Assembly (NCBI GenBank): GCA_024741835.1
Contig: JAENRP010000195.1
Location: 1-64,000 of the forward strand
Length of the DNA stretch: 64,000 nt
From: Diplocarpon mali
Taxonomy: Eukaryota > Ascomycota > Leotiomycetes > Helotiales > Drepanopezizaceae
Reading direction: 5' to 3'
In this document: piece after piece, positions 22,131 to 33,457 of the stretch
How positions within the stretch are numbered: position 1 is the stretch's first letter
Layout: every line of letters starts with the position of its first letter
The notes under the pieces: generated by a model
Seen by the model: the letters and a program-made list of their open reading frames with translations, nothing else
What the model was told of the DNA's origin: nothing
The model's database searches: none
Translations under genes and position numbers: made by a program

Positions 22131-24229
22131 TCATAAACATGTCGAGGGCGAAGAGGCACCGTTGACGCCGTTGGCTCGCTTCCCATTGGCGACATGCCTG
22201 CCACTGCCACTCACCTCGCCCTCTGATATCTTGTTTGCAAGCTTTCTGAATTGCCATTCAGGCAACGTGATCCCTGTCTGCTCGTTGATGGTCGACATCA
22301 AGGGGGGTAGCATCTGGTACGTGTTGCGGATGCTGTCAATGCCACCCTGGCCACCGGCGGCACTAGCCTCGCCACCAGCTTGAGGGCCCGTGTTCCAGAT
22401 CGTCATCTTGGGGTTGAGGCCTCGGACGGCGCTGGCGTTGGCCTGTGCCAGGTCGGTGTAGACACCCTTCTCGATCATCAGGTACTGGACCAGCCCAGCT
22501 GGCCCGCCGAAGGCGTGGGAAAGGTCAGCATAAGCGCCAGCCATGGACGACAGACCGGCAGCTTGCTTCTGCAGCTTGATGAACTCGGCCTCCGCATCCT
22601 TCGAAGCCGCAACGTAGCGAGCCTCGGCCTCGATCTTGACCTTGTATGCGCGGGCATCAGCAGCCTTCTGCTCGCGGTAGAAGTGGGCGTTGGCATGAGC
22701 TTGCTCTTTGTAGTTCTTTGCATCAGCAGCCTTCTGCTCGCTGTACAAGTGGGCATTGGCATGAGCTTGCTCTTTATATTTCTTTGCATCAGCAGCCTTC
22801 TGCTCGCTGTAAAATTGGGCGTTGGCATGAGCTTGCTCTTCGTAGTTCTTTGCATCGGCGGCCTGCAGCTTCGATTCTCCGAGAATGGTAGCCTTGACGA
22901 CGTCACTGGCTCTGAGGCGCTCCAACTCGGTCAGGGCGCGCCTAACTTCGACCTCCTTGCGGAGCGCCTCGTCCCGGACTTCAGTCGCGCGGGTAGCCTC
23001 GATCTAGATCATTGAATCAGTATGTGGGGTATCGGATGCTAGAGGGTCGAGGGTCGAAGAATAAAAGATCAGATCCTCGGAGCCGAGAGAATTGGCCGTT
23101 CAGAACGGGATACACCGTACCTGGGCTATGTTTACGTCTTTGCTGAAGTTTGTCTTGCGGGTAGCAAGAGTAGCCTCAGCGCGGGCTCGCTCACTGCAGG
23201 CGGGTCAGCTTATGCTTCCCATGCATAGCCCTTGAAGTTGGCCAGACGTGAGCCCAGGGAGAGATGGTGACCTGTCTCGCTCTGTCTTCTGCACGGCGGT
23301 CTCGGCGTCAATCCTGGCTATCTCTCGCTTCTGTTCTCCTTGTCGTTGCGCTTCACCTACAGTACCAAGTCTCTGAGCTTCGGCGACATCGACTCGCGCT
23401 TGGTTGATGGCACCCTCGTGTGCCTTCCGCGAAAGCGACTCAAAATAGCTGGAGTGGGGCGCATCGCGAAGCTCCTTGACGTTGGCATTGTAAATTTTGA
23501 GTCCGAACTGACTGAGCTCGCCTTGGATATTCTTAGAGATGGCCTTCTTGAACTGCTCACGCTGGCCAAAGATCTCTTCCATGGTCATGGAACCTTGGAG
23601 GACATCAGAATTTGCCAAGGTGGGCATTGGGATACATGGTGCCCACTTACTGACAAGGACACGGGTTTCGCCCTCGATAATGCCTCTGATGATGTTTCCG
23701 AGATGCTCCTTGACGGCATAATCTTGATTGGTCTCGACGTCCGCCAGAAGCATAGCATACTTCATGAGAGAGTCGCCGTGGTCCTCTCGGGATTTTTCGA
23801 TCTTGACACCGTCCCCTGGTGGTTGCCCGGCATTAGCGCCGCGTTGGTTGACGTCGGGGCCGACGGTGAAGACAACAGGAAGCAGGAATTGCAGTTTCTC
23901 CCTAAAATGTGTTAACTCGCTCCAAAAGAGACCGGGTGGCGGCAGGGGGAGGGAACACCACGAGGAACAATCTTACTTGGTCATAGCCTGAAGGTTCATG
24001 ACATAGTCATGTGGCTAGATGCTGAATTTTTTGCACTACAAACTGTTAGGGTGAAACTCGTAGCTTACCCATCGTGAAGACGCCGCAGAGAGCGCTATGA
24101 GCTGTAGGGAGGGCGACTTGCTTTTTGGAGTGGCCATACTATGGAACTCTTGGCGATCTTGACGCTCTTGATACCTCGACCAGTGATGGCGAGGTACTCG
24201 TCAGGGTTACTGGCGACATAGCTGATCAT
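22131..24229 (-). CDS. floA: Flotillin-like SPFH membrane scaffold protein
   Basis: Minus-strand exons are 24122-24229, 23977-24014, 23651-23901, 23272-23593, 23121-23193 and 22131-23003; about 554 residues. The SPFH region reads ISYVASNPDEYLAITGRG, HDYVMNLQAMTKEKLQFLLP, RVLVSSMTMEEIF and FGLKIYNANVKELRDAP. A long Ala/Glu/Lys coiled coil follows and a flotillin C terminus (FGGPAGLVQYLMIEKGVY, MLPPLMSTINEQTGI). Known role: microdomain scaffold at the fungal plasma membrane or septa. Oddities: the first donor is GC (GCAAGT); the conserved acceptor at 24036 would expose an in-frame TAG, so an acceptor 21 nt further is used here; one intron needs an AAG acceptor; three 22-residue repeats lie in the coiled coil. 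If the TAG is not spliced out, this is a pseudogene. Confidence 0.8.
22654..22857 (-). repeat. 66-bp in-frame tandem repeat in the flotillin coiled coil
   Basis: Three near-identical 66-bp units start at 22654, 22720 and 22786. Each encodes 22 residues of the form YSEQKAADAKKYKEQAHANA. Family members normally show a single copy of this EQ-Kaad-A heptad segment. Confidence 0.9.
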
Positions 24230-25714
24230 CTTCACATATGATGTTGGGGGTGGAGTAGTTGGGTTCGGGGTATGTGATGGAGTAGTAGGAAGGTAAGATC
24301 TTTGAATTTGCTTCGAAAGATCGTTGCAGCGATGAAGAAGTAAGAAAGCCGGGGTTCATATTAGACTAAATACCCACGCAAGGTAGACACTGATATCTGG
24401 GTGGAGGCAGGATTGTGGATTCGGGTTTTGAAGAAGCTATGCCTGACTAAAATTGCCCGGCCACAATCTAAGTCGCGGAACCGAGATCGGGTGGACCTCC
24501 GTAGGTAGTGAGCCCTACCGTGGATAGTTACATTCTCAATTGACAGGGTCGAGAGGCTGGTAGGTTTACGGAGACTCGTCAGCCCCCCAGGGCCGGGGTT
24601 TGCGATATCTGTGGAGGATGAATGGAAGAATGGAGGAGGAATGGAAGGAAAAGAAGAAGAAGAAGAAGATCTTACAAGTCGTATTTATATCCACATGTAC
24701 CCGTGCTACTTCTTACTAGAGCAAGGCTGACTGTCCCCAAGAGAGCGAGCATCTCGTATTGCGTAGGGAGTGAAGCCCCGCCCGACCTTGGAGAACGAAA
24801 CGAGTGGGAGACGCGCTGTGATGCCGGTCTTCTGGGTGTTGTGTGAGAGCTGCCATCGTCGGCGCGTGGGTGGATTCCGTGGTGGCGAGTTTTCAGTCGA
24901 GACTCTCCAAGGTAAAGGTTAGTGACCATGATGATAGGTGGGGGACTTTGAGATGGAGGAGCTTGGGTGCCAGATGTTGGTCTTACATATCAGGCTCTCA
25001 CGCAGCGCTGGCACTGATGGTGACCGATGTGACGTTGAGACAAGAGTTAGCGCGGCTCGCGTAGTAGCCCGGTCAGTGATCTCCGGCTTCCGTACCTGAT
25101 CCCTCTTACCCGGGAGCACTTCGATACCAGCCTCGTGACATTCCCGTGACCTCCCCGTGACATTCCCGTCTCCTTCCCGTGACCTTCCCATGACCCTCTC
25201 ATGACCTCCATACCCCTCCGGCACGAAACCCGCGAGCCCCCTCCTGGGCCGTGCAAGTCGGAGCCTCCGTCGTCGGGAATGCTTCCCCACTTATACTCCA
25301 CGCCGCCACGCCGTGCTGGTCCTGGAGTCAGTAGTACCGGCCCTCCTCGTGGGTGTCCAACCTTGTGGTCATCCCTACACAGTAAGGGTAAGCTACACTG
25401 TCGGCTCAGTCTAAACCCCCTCTCGACGTCTGTTGCCGAGCTTCTAGAATGATACGTAACGTCAGATACTACCTGGCCCTACCCACCCCGAGGATCTGGA
25501 AGTTCCTCCTGGGTTTACCGGTTTTCTAGCGATACCTACCAGGCCCAGAACAACCCTAACTCACTCGGGACTCGTCATTGGAGTATCCCAGCCATTCCAA
25601 GAAGAGTTTCTCAACCACAGTCTTCGAGATGATGAGTTGCTCAACCGCCGCTCGACGAAACACCAAAGGCGAAGTGCACATACTCGCCAACGAACCGTCT
25701 CACAGTTTATACAT
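24230..25714. promoter_or_regulatory. Divergent intergenic region with minisatellite
   Basis: Upstream of both the flotillin gene and the 254-residue gene. It contains a purine-rich GAA run near 24648-24668 and a minisatellite at 25130-25207. No gene recognised. Confidence 0.5.
25130..25207. repeat. Imperfect 11-12 bp minisatellite (CCCGTGACNTT type)
   Basis: About seven imperfect copies of TTCCCGTGACC/ATT with variants (CCATGACC, CTCATGACC). It lies in non-coding DNA. Confidence 0.75.
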
Positions 25715-26479
25715 ATGGATGCCAAGGCCCCCCTTCCATCTTACGGCCAGGAAGACGGAGCTGCACCCCCTGCCTATACCGACACAATCTCCAGCTTTCA
25801 CCCCACAGTCTCCTCCCCAACCTCTCAATACTATTCCTCCCAAATCCAATCCCAAATCGCCACCCTCGCCACCCAGATCTCCTCCGCCCAGACACCAAAG
25901 AATCTGCTCTCGCACGCGCAAGATGAGAAGATCCTCGGCCTCCTCGCCCACCACATCCAACTGTATCTCTCCGATGTCGCGAACGCAGGCCTCGCGCAAG
26001 GAAGTCTGATTCTCGTCCCTGCGAGAGGCATACAAGACCCTACCGCTATCCCTACTGATTATGATTTCAGTGAGCCGAGCGAGTATGATCGTGTCGTGAA
26101 GGTTCGCGACAAAGAGAGTGGAGGACAGGAACTGTGGTATTGGCATGACGAGGATATGGCGATGAGATTGGCCGGCTATTTGAGACCCGCTGGAGACCCC
26201 GAGACGCTGGGGTTGCCGAGGAGGAGGGAGCAAGTCCAGCCTCAGTCCCAGACGAAGGAGTGGCGCCTTTTCGGGAGGAAGAAGGCGACTGAGAGGCCGC
26301 CGTTGGCAGAGGAGAGGAAAGACGCGAAGATCCGGAGTTTAGGAGAAGTGAGCGGTGTTCGCGTGGCTGGTGATGTCAGGGCCGAGGAGACGGTTTTTAG
26401 GTACGAGAATGAGTTTGGGATGTACGAGGCAGAAAGGGGCTGGGCCATTGTGGTGAAGTTGAGGGCTGTTGTAACTTAG
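25715..26479 (+). CDS. Conserved-looking hypothetical protein, 254 residues
   Basis: Single exon. I chose the ATG at 25715 (MDAKAPLPSYGQEDGAAPPAYTD), because the 26 upstream residues from an in-frame ATG at 25637 are basic and unlike a fungal start. The head is Pro/Tyr-rich with PPAY, a WW/Nedd4-type PY motif. A helical Gln/Ser stretch follows (YYSSQIQSQIATLATQISSA), then a compact part with HHIQLYLSDVANAG and ELWYWHDEDMAMRLAGYLRP, and a C-terminal part rich in Glu/Arg ending in a beta-like GWAIVVKLRAVV. I do not recognise a named domain. The PY motif suggests a possible ubiquitin-ligase adaptor link, which is inference only. Confidence 0.8.
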   Translation: MDAKAPLPSYGQEDGAAPPAYTDTISSFHPTVSSPTSQYYSSQIQSQIATLATQISSAQTPKNLLSHAQDEKILGLLAHHIQLYLSDVANAGLAQGSLILVPARGIQDPTAIPTDYDFSEPSEYDRVVKVRDKESGGQELWYWHDEDMAMRLAGYLRPAGDPETLGLPRRREQVQPQSQTKEWRLFGRKKATERPPLAEERKDAKIRSLGEVSGVRVAGDVRAEETVFRYENEFGMYEAERGWAIVVKLRAVVT

Positions 26480-27647
26480 TGGGTAAAGAGATTGGGAGGC
26501 TCTTCGAGTCAAGAATCTACACTACATATATTTACTTAGTTTACTGGCGAGCTTCGACGTAATATCCATCTGCGAGAATATGTTGATGCGGTTTTCGAGA
26601 CCATGATAATATCATTCCGAAGGCGGAGTGAGTGCATTTCAGCCGGGAAAATAATGTACACTACTTGCCGACTAATACCAGTCATTTGCCCTTTTTACAC
26701 TAAAAAATTGTCGTTTTAAATGTTTTCCCGCGAGTAAACGGCTATGTATAAAAATATTTTGTTCTTTGTAAAATTTATGTTGCTTCTACGGCTAGATACT
26801 AGGTATTAAGCTCTTCACTGAGATAAACATATGTTGACAGAAGTTAATAATTCTGGAAACCATGTATGATAGAAAGTCGCTTGTGTAAGCGGTAAGATCC
26901 CCATTTCAAGACTTATTGCTACTCTACTACATAAAGATATCAATAATCCAATCCCTGAAACACTCTTACGATGTACTATCATGTAGCTATCTGTCGTGAT
27001 AATCCGTCCTGCAATAGCTCAAGTTCTATGTAGCAAGGTAGTTGGAGGCGACTGAGATCTCAATATCCCTGCTGCCTTGGTTAGTAAATTGGCCTTGTTT
27101 TGAGATAACAGGGTAGTAAACATGAGAGCAAGGCTGCTATTGCCAAATATAAGACGAATGAGCGTACCCGGAAGGCTTGAATTGCAGATAGGATAGATGG
27201 GTATGCATGCTCGACTCAGCAGTCCAAAGTACCTCGAATCTACACCTTAGACTTTGTCATGCGAGTAATTCAGTAGAACCTACAACCTCGTCAATATTTT
27301 ATTCGAGTCAGCCGAAGTTTAGCGAGAGCGTCTATTCAGAATACCTTGCTGGGGACGAAGGAAGTTTGACATGATAGCAACAATATGGCATGGCGGGCGA
27401 TGCGGCGTCATGCCAGCATCTCTCTTGTCCGAGCATCAGCCAAAATCTAGTCACGCTGATAAGAACGACTTAATATCATAATGACAACCAAGGACACATG
27501 CGTTGCGAAAGTGGAGCTATCCTATCGGGGTTTAGCCTATCTGACCCTTGTCGCAGCCCTGAGCATCGCGAACATGACGCCGCCCCCAAGCCGCCCCGAC
27601 ACAAGTCCGTAATAACTGAGCTGCCATGATATGGCGAGACTGTTGAC
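26480..27647. other. AT-rich intergenic region
   Basis: About 1.2 kb that is clearly more AT-rich than the flanking genes, especially 26640-27000. No ORF or RNA gene was recognised. Confidence 0.6.
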
Positions 27648-30600
27648 ATGGCTCTGAACTCGGTAGGCTTGCCAAAGCTGTTTCCCAGCCCAGTCGCTGT
27701 CGCATTCGAATTGCTAATAATGTGGAGTGGAAAACGTTTGATTTCTTCGAAGTGAGCCAAGTCAAACCTCCCGACGACGAGAGCCGGTCCTTTTTCGAAA
27801 GCAACGAAATCAGCTGCGTGTGCTGCGGCTCCGACGGTCTCTTCCTCGGTAGCCACGATGGCTGTGTGCGCATCTTCTCCCCGTCTTTCAAGATCCTACG
27901 AACGTTCCAGGCGCACGACAGTGGCTCGATAACGCATATGAAGCAGGTGGAGGGCACATCTTTGTTGGTGACCATATCAGTGTGTCATTGCTTAGGTCCT
28001 TGAAGATTACGGGTCTCATATAGTATAGGAAGATATCTCCAATGAGCCGGTTCTGAAAGTATGGGCTTTGGACAAGCCAGTAAAGAAGACCGGACTCCCA
28101 ACCTGTCAATCAACACTCAGTATACAGAATGGGAGGAAGCCATTTCCGGTGTGTGAGACATACTCTAGCAGTCAAGTAGTTCTGCCAGGACTTCTACTGA
28201 CTGCTGCTGCAGATCTCAGCCTTCGCAGCTCTCGACGACCTCTCGCAGTTAGCCGTGGGCTTTGCCAACGGGTCTGTCACCGTGATTAGGGGGGATCTGG
28301 TACACGATAGGGGCGCAAAGCAAAGGACTGTGCACGAGTCAGAAGAGCCTATTACGGGTATCGTATTCCGAGATGAAAACAAAGTCACCACTCTCTACGT
28401 ATCAACCACATCACGAATACTGAAGCTTGTTATTTCTGGGCGGCAGGGACAGGCTGCAAGAACAGTGGAGGAGCTAGGTTGCGCTGTCGGTTGCATGGCG
28501 CTGGACAAAAGGAATCAAGATATCGTCGTTGTCCGAGATGACGCTATTTACTTCTATCGCCTCGACGGGCGGGGCCCATGTTCTGCCTATGATGGCCCAA
28601 AGAGCCTGCTTACCATCTTCAGAGACTATGTTGCTCTTGTGTGCCCACCAGCGGTAGCCACTACTTCGGCAAAAGCGAATGGACTGCGGCGATTTGGTGG
28701 TGCTCAAGCTGAGGATCTTTTCAACACTTCAACCTTCACGTTACTAGATACAACTCTACATTTTATTGCACACTCTGAATCATCCGTGTCTCAGGTCAAA
28801 AATCTATTCTCAATCTGGGGAGACCTTTTTTCTCTCACACAGGATGGCAAGGTGGGCAAGGTTACGAGCAAGGCCGAAAAATTGCTGACACCCAGCTTAG
28901 ATATGGAGATACCACGAGAAATCATTACAACAGAGGCTTGAGATACTGTATCAACGAAACCTGTTTGTTCCTGCCATAAATTTGGCTCAGAAGTCTGGAA
29001 TGGACCCGCAACAGCAGAACGTGATATTTCGCAGATACGGCGACTTTCTGTACCAGAAAGCCGATTATGATGGTGCTATGCAGCAGTATCTCAAAGCCAT
29101 TGACAACACGGAACCATCGCAAGTCATTCGGAAGTTCTTGGACACACAGCGGATACACAATCTCATCGAGTACCTCGAGGAATTGCATGAGCACCATAAA
29201 GCGACTGCAGATCATACAACCCTATTGTTGAACTGTTACGCGAAGCTCAAAGACATCGGAAAGCTTGAGAAGTTTATCAAGTCACCCGGCGATCTCAAAT
29301 TCGATTTAGACACTGCTATTTCTATGTGTAGACATGGTGGCTACTATGATGAGGCAGCCTACCTGGCTACAAAGCATGGCGAGCATGAGCTTGTAGTTGA
29401 CATCTTGATTGAAGACTCGAAGTTGTACTCGGAAGCGCTGCAATACACTTGGCGCCTCGAGCCTGGAGCTGTAAGTATCGCCCGAGGCCACCAACGGCGC
29501 GACGCTAACATCCGTTAGGCATATCCCAATCTGATGAAGTATGCGAGAGTCCTCTTGGAACATTGTCCGAAAGACACCACAGATCTGTTCATTGAATATT
29601 TCACTGGGCGCTTTCAGCCAAAAAGGGATGTTATGATTCAAGAAACGGTGGTTGCGCAACAACCTGGCTACGCAGCTGGGGCAGTAAGTGCGGTGCAAAA
29701 CTTGCGAGACCTTCTTCCCTTGCCATACATGAACACCTCAGCCGTCGCTTCACCACCTGCGCAAAGTAACTTGGCTGCTACTGTCAGTGACAACGTCGTC
29801 ATCGAGAACGTCGATCAGATTGCCGCCATTCCCCAGTACAACCCTCCACAGCCAAGGACCGCATTCTCATCTTTCGTAGATCATCCAGACGAGTTCATCG
29901 TGTTCCTTGAAGCTTGTCTGCAGGAGGAAAAGCTGAAAGAGCGTGATAAGGTTGATCTCTACACTACTTTGTTCGAAATGTATCTGCACAAATCAAATGA
30001 AAAGAAAGGCGCCAACAGAGAAGAGTGGGAAGCAAAAGCTAAGAAGCTCATTTCAGGGAGGGATATTCCGATTGACACTTCCAATGTTCTCCTGCTATCC
30101 CATCTTTCCAACTTCGAAGACGGCACCATCCTCGTCCGCGAACAAGCTGGTTTACGATTTGATATTTTCCGTTCCTATACATCTGCAAAGGATACTCGTG
30201 GTGCCATAAAGGCGCTGAAGAAGTACGGCCCAGAAGAGCCGCAGTTGTATCCTGCTGCCTTAGCATACTTCACCTCTGACCCTCGGATCCTTGAAGAGGC
30301 TGGAGATGAGTTCGATGCTGTTTTGAAGCAGATTGACGAGAATGGGCTGATGGCACCCTTGCAGGTCATTCAGACACTGAGCACTAACGGGGTGGCGACC
30401 ATGGGTATGGTAAAGACCTACCTTCAACAAACCATCGAGCGCGAGCGCAAGGAGATTTCATCAAACCGTCGACTCATCACCTCGTACCGCAATGAAACCC
30501 TCGATAAACGTCAGGAAATTGCCGAACTATCCAGCAAGCCACAGACGTTCAACAACTCAAGATGCTCCTTCTGCGGGCTCCAACTAGCCTTACCTGCAGT

Positions 30601-30859
30601 GCATTTCTTGTGCAAACACAGCTTCCACCAACATTGCCTGAATATTGAAGTCGGCGAGGACGGAAATGTCGAGGGCAGCTGTCCCAACTGTCGGAAGGAC
30701 AACGACACAATCCGCGCTATCAGGAGAGCACAAGATGAGAGTGCTGATAGGCATGATATGTTCTTGGACGCTCTGGCTCGGAGTAATGATAAGTTTGGGA
30801 CCATTAGCGAGTTTTTTGGGCGAGGAGTCATGGAGTTGCCTCCTAATCTGCGTGGCTAG
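27648..30859 (+). CDS. VPS11: Vacuolar sorting protein Vps11/Pep5 with C-terminal RING
   Basis: Exons 27648-27662, 27728-27979, 28029-28148, 28213-28851, 28901-29470 and 29519-30859; 978 residues. The N-terminal beta-propeller begins MALNSWKTFDFFEVSQV and includes AVGFANGSVTVIRGDL. The alpha-solenoid includes INLAQKSGMDPQQQNVIFRR, and the C-terminal RING-H2 holds CSFCGLQLALPAVHFLCKHSFHQHC with CPNC. Known role: core subunit of the HOPS and CORVET tethering complexes in endosome/vacuole fusion. The start in a 15-nt exon requires a GAG 3' splice site at 27725-27727 just after a CTAATAA branch site; without it the frame has no ATG before its upstream stop. The stop near 28941 disappears once intron 28852-28900 is removed. 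Confidence 0.93.
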
Positions 30860-31705
30860 GAAGATAAATATAATGAATAGATCTTCCTCGGTTGGAGCTG
30901 GTCTTGCACAAACCTAACCCCTTGATCTGGTGCAGGGCCATAGTCTATGGAAACGACTTGCAGTACGCTAGATTTTCGGGATCCCCGTGACGGCGTTCAT
31001 CCATGTGCAGCTCCCTTCACACTCTGTGTCTGATTCTCCCCTGACGGTGTAGTCCAACAAGCTAGGGCGCTCCGAATCCGGTATCATCAAGCATGTCCAT
31101 GGCTGCTGTAGTACCTCAAGACGTGGAATCTGTCAAGCCAGCTTGACTATAGATTTTCTCTTGCAGGTGACTGGCAACCACGAGTATACTACCATTCTGC
31201 GTCGCTGTGAGAATTCGCTATTCTCATTTAGGAGATCCTATTGTGTTGTGACAGTTACTAGTACAGGTACCTAAGGTTCCTGGTAGGTAGGTAGTAAGTG
31301 TTGCTTATTCGGGATGGAGGTTCGCTTAGGTGAAATGTCGCACTCTGGCTGTCATGAGCCAACTTCATTGGAGACTCCGAATTGAAGAGATTCATGAGTC
31401 GAGGCTCAATAACCTTCTGGAAAATGATCTGGCCATGAGGCTTGAAGGGGCATTGAGAATTTGAGACATTAGGAGTCTGACGCGCACAAGTAAGCTTCCG
31501 GTCTGTGCAAAGCCCCCGCGCGGGGAAGCGAGGTGGAGGTGGAGAGAGCGGAGCGGCTAGACTCGGTCTCAAGACGTCTCTATACATCTCCTCGACATCC
31601 CTCCCTCGACCAGTGTTCGACAAGATCTCCTTCATATTCCAGTATGAAGCGATTGCAGACTCAGTGGAAGCAAGTTATTCCCTGGAAGTAGCAGCTTCAC
31701 CGACC
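30860..31705. other. Intergenic between VPS11 and the E1 alpha gene
   Basis: No gene recognised. The final part must hold the E1 alpha promoter. Confidence 0.55.
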
Positions 31706-33218
31706 ATGCGACTACCACGAATGAGGGCTCCAGCCTTCACCCTGCCAGCGACTCCTAATGTTTCAACCCACCGCATCCACATTCGAAGATGTTACTCTTC
31801 TCTCGGTCAGAAGCCTGGATCTACGAGGTAAACATGCCACATATCTAGAGATGGAAGAATCCGGCTGACGAGAAACAGTGTGCACTTTCCCGGCGCAATC
31901 CACAGCAAATTCTCCAACACCCTCCAATTCTACCAGACACCCTCTCCTATAGACACATACCGTGCCATGTCCCAAGACGGCGATATCGTGGACTCAGAGT
32001 ACACACCGGAGCCCGACACTCTTGCTCTTGAGCTGTACGAAAATATGCTCAAGGTGTCGATTCTGGATGTCATAATGTTTGATGCTCAGAGACAAGGAAG
32101 ACTGAGTTTCTACATGACAGGGCAGGGAGAGGAAGGGACGTGTGTGGGAAGCGCGTCAGCGTTGTCAAAAGATGATGTGATCTTTTGTCAATACAGAGAG
32201 GCGGGGGTCTTTGCTCAGAGAGGCTTTACATTTGATGACTTCATGAGTCAACTGTTTGCGAATTCGAAGGATACAGGCAAGGGGAGGAATATGTAAGTAG
32301 GAGCGTCTCGAGCCTCGGCTTTTGACGTCAGCAAGATACCTATACTGATTCTGAATACACAGGCCAGTTCATTATGGAAGCAAGGCTTTGAATATTGTAA
32401 GTCCGCCGTTAATGCCCAAAAGAATAATTTACTCACAGGCACAGCATACAATCTCCTCACCACTGGCAACCCAAATCCCCCATGCATCTGGAGCAGCCTA
32501 CGCCCTCAAGATGCAGCGCCTTACAAATCCCAACATTCCACCTCGGGTAGTAGCCTGCTACTTCGGCGAAGGCGCAGCCAGCGAGGGCGACTTCCACGCC
32601 GCACTTAACATAGCCGCCACGCGCTCTTGTCCCGTGGTGTTCATATGCCGGAACAATGGATACGCAATCTCTACTCCGACACTGGAGCAATACCGCGGCG
32701 ACGGCATTGCAAGCCGTGGCACCGGGTACGGGATTGACACGATCCGAGTTGATGGTAATGACATCTGGGCCGTGAGAGAGGTGACCAAGAGAGCCAGGGA
32801 GCTGGCATTGAAAGATGGCGGGAGGCCGGTCCTCATTGAAGCCATGTCTTACCGCATCTCGCATCACAGCACGAGCGATGACTCTTTCGCTTATAGGCAG
32901 AGGGTGGAGGTCGAGGATTGGAAGAGGAGAGATAATCCCATAACCAGACTCAGGAAGTACTTGGAAAAGAAGAAGGCCTGGGACGACGATAAAGAGAGCG
33001 CCGCGAGAGGCAGGATCAGAAGGGAGGCTCTGAAGGCGTTTGCGCAGGCCGAGAAGGAAAAGAAGCCGTCGATGCGAAGCATGTTTGAAGACATTTACGA
33101 AGAGATGACGCCAGAGACAAAGGAGCAGATGAGGGAGTTGAAGAGTATGATTGAGAGATATCCAGATGAGTACGACGTTAGCGAGTACGAGGGTGGGAAA
33201 GACACATTAGCTCCGTAG
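31706..33218 (+). CDS. BCKDHA: Branched-chain 2-oxoacid dehydrogenase E1 subunit alpha, mitochondrial
   Basis: Exons 31706-31827, 31879-32292, 32363-32396 and 32445-33218; 447 residues. The first 45 residues are basic and Ser/Thr-rich, ending RRCYSS, a mitochondrial presequence. Family markers are YREAGVFAQRGFTFDDFM, MPVHYGSKALN, TISSPLATQIPHASGAAYA, the thiamine diphosphate motif GEGAASEGDFHAALN ending RNNGYAIST, and the phosphorylation loop YRISHHSTSDDS. Known role: decarboxylating half of the complex that degrades Val, Leu and Ile oxoacids in the matrix. An alternative acceptor at 32438 would insert two residues (Ala-Gln) in frame; 32444 fits the family length better. Confidence 0.94.
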
Positions 33219-33457
33219 AATCTCGGATTGAAGACAAGCTAGATTTTAGAGTCGGTCGACGTTACAGTATCCGATCATTTCGATTATTGCGAGTCATATC
33301 TCATCATCCTCATTTGTTGTCCACAAAACCATACCATATCCCAGACTCTCCCCTTGTATCTTTATCCGAGACTCCGCCCGTCATACTATTATCCAACACC
33401 TTCTCTATGCAAAATAGCTCCGAGAAGAAAACAACATACTACACAGATACACCATCA

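Noticed and set aside
28255..28941. VPS11 ending at the stop near 28941
   Set aside because: The stop is in the frame that reads through a canonical 49-nt intron; splicing restores IWRYHEKSLQQRLEILYQRN and the rest of Vps11.
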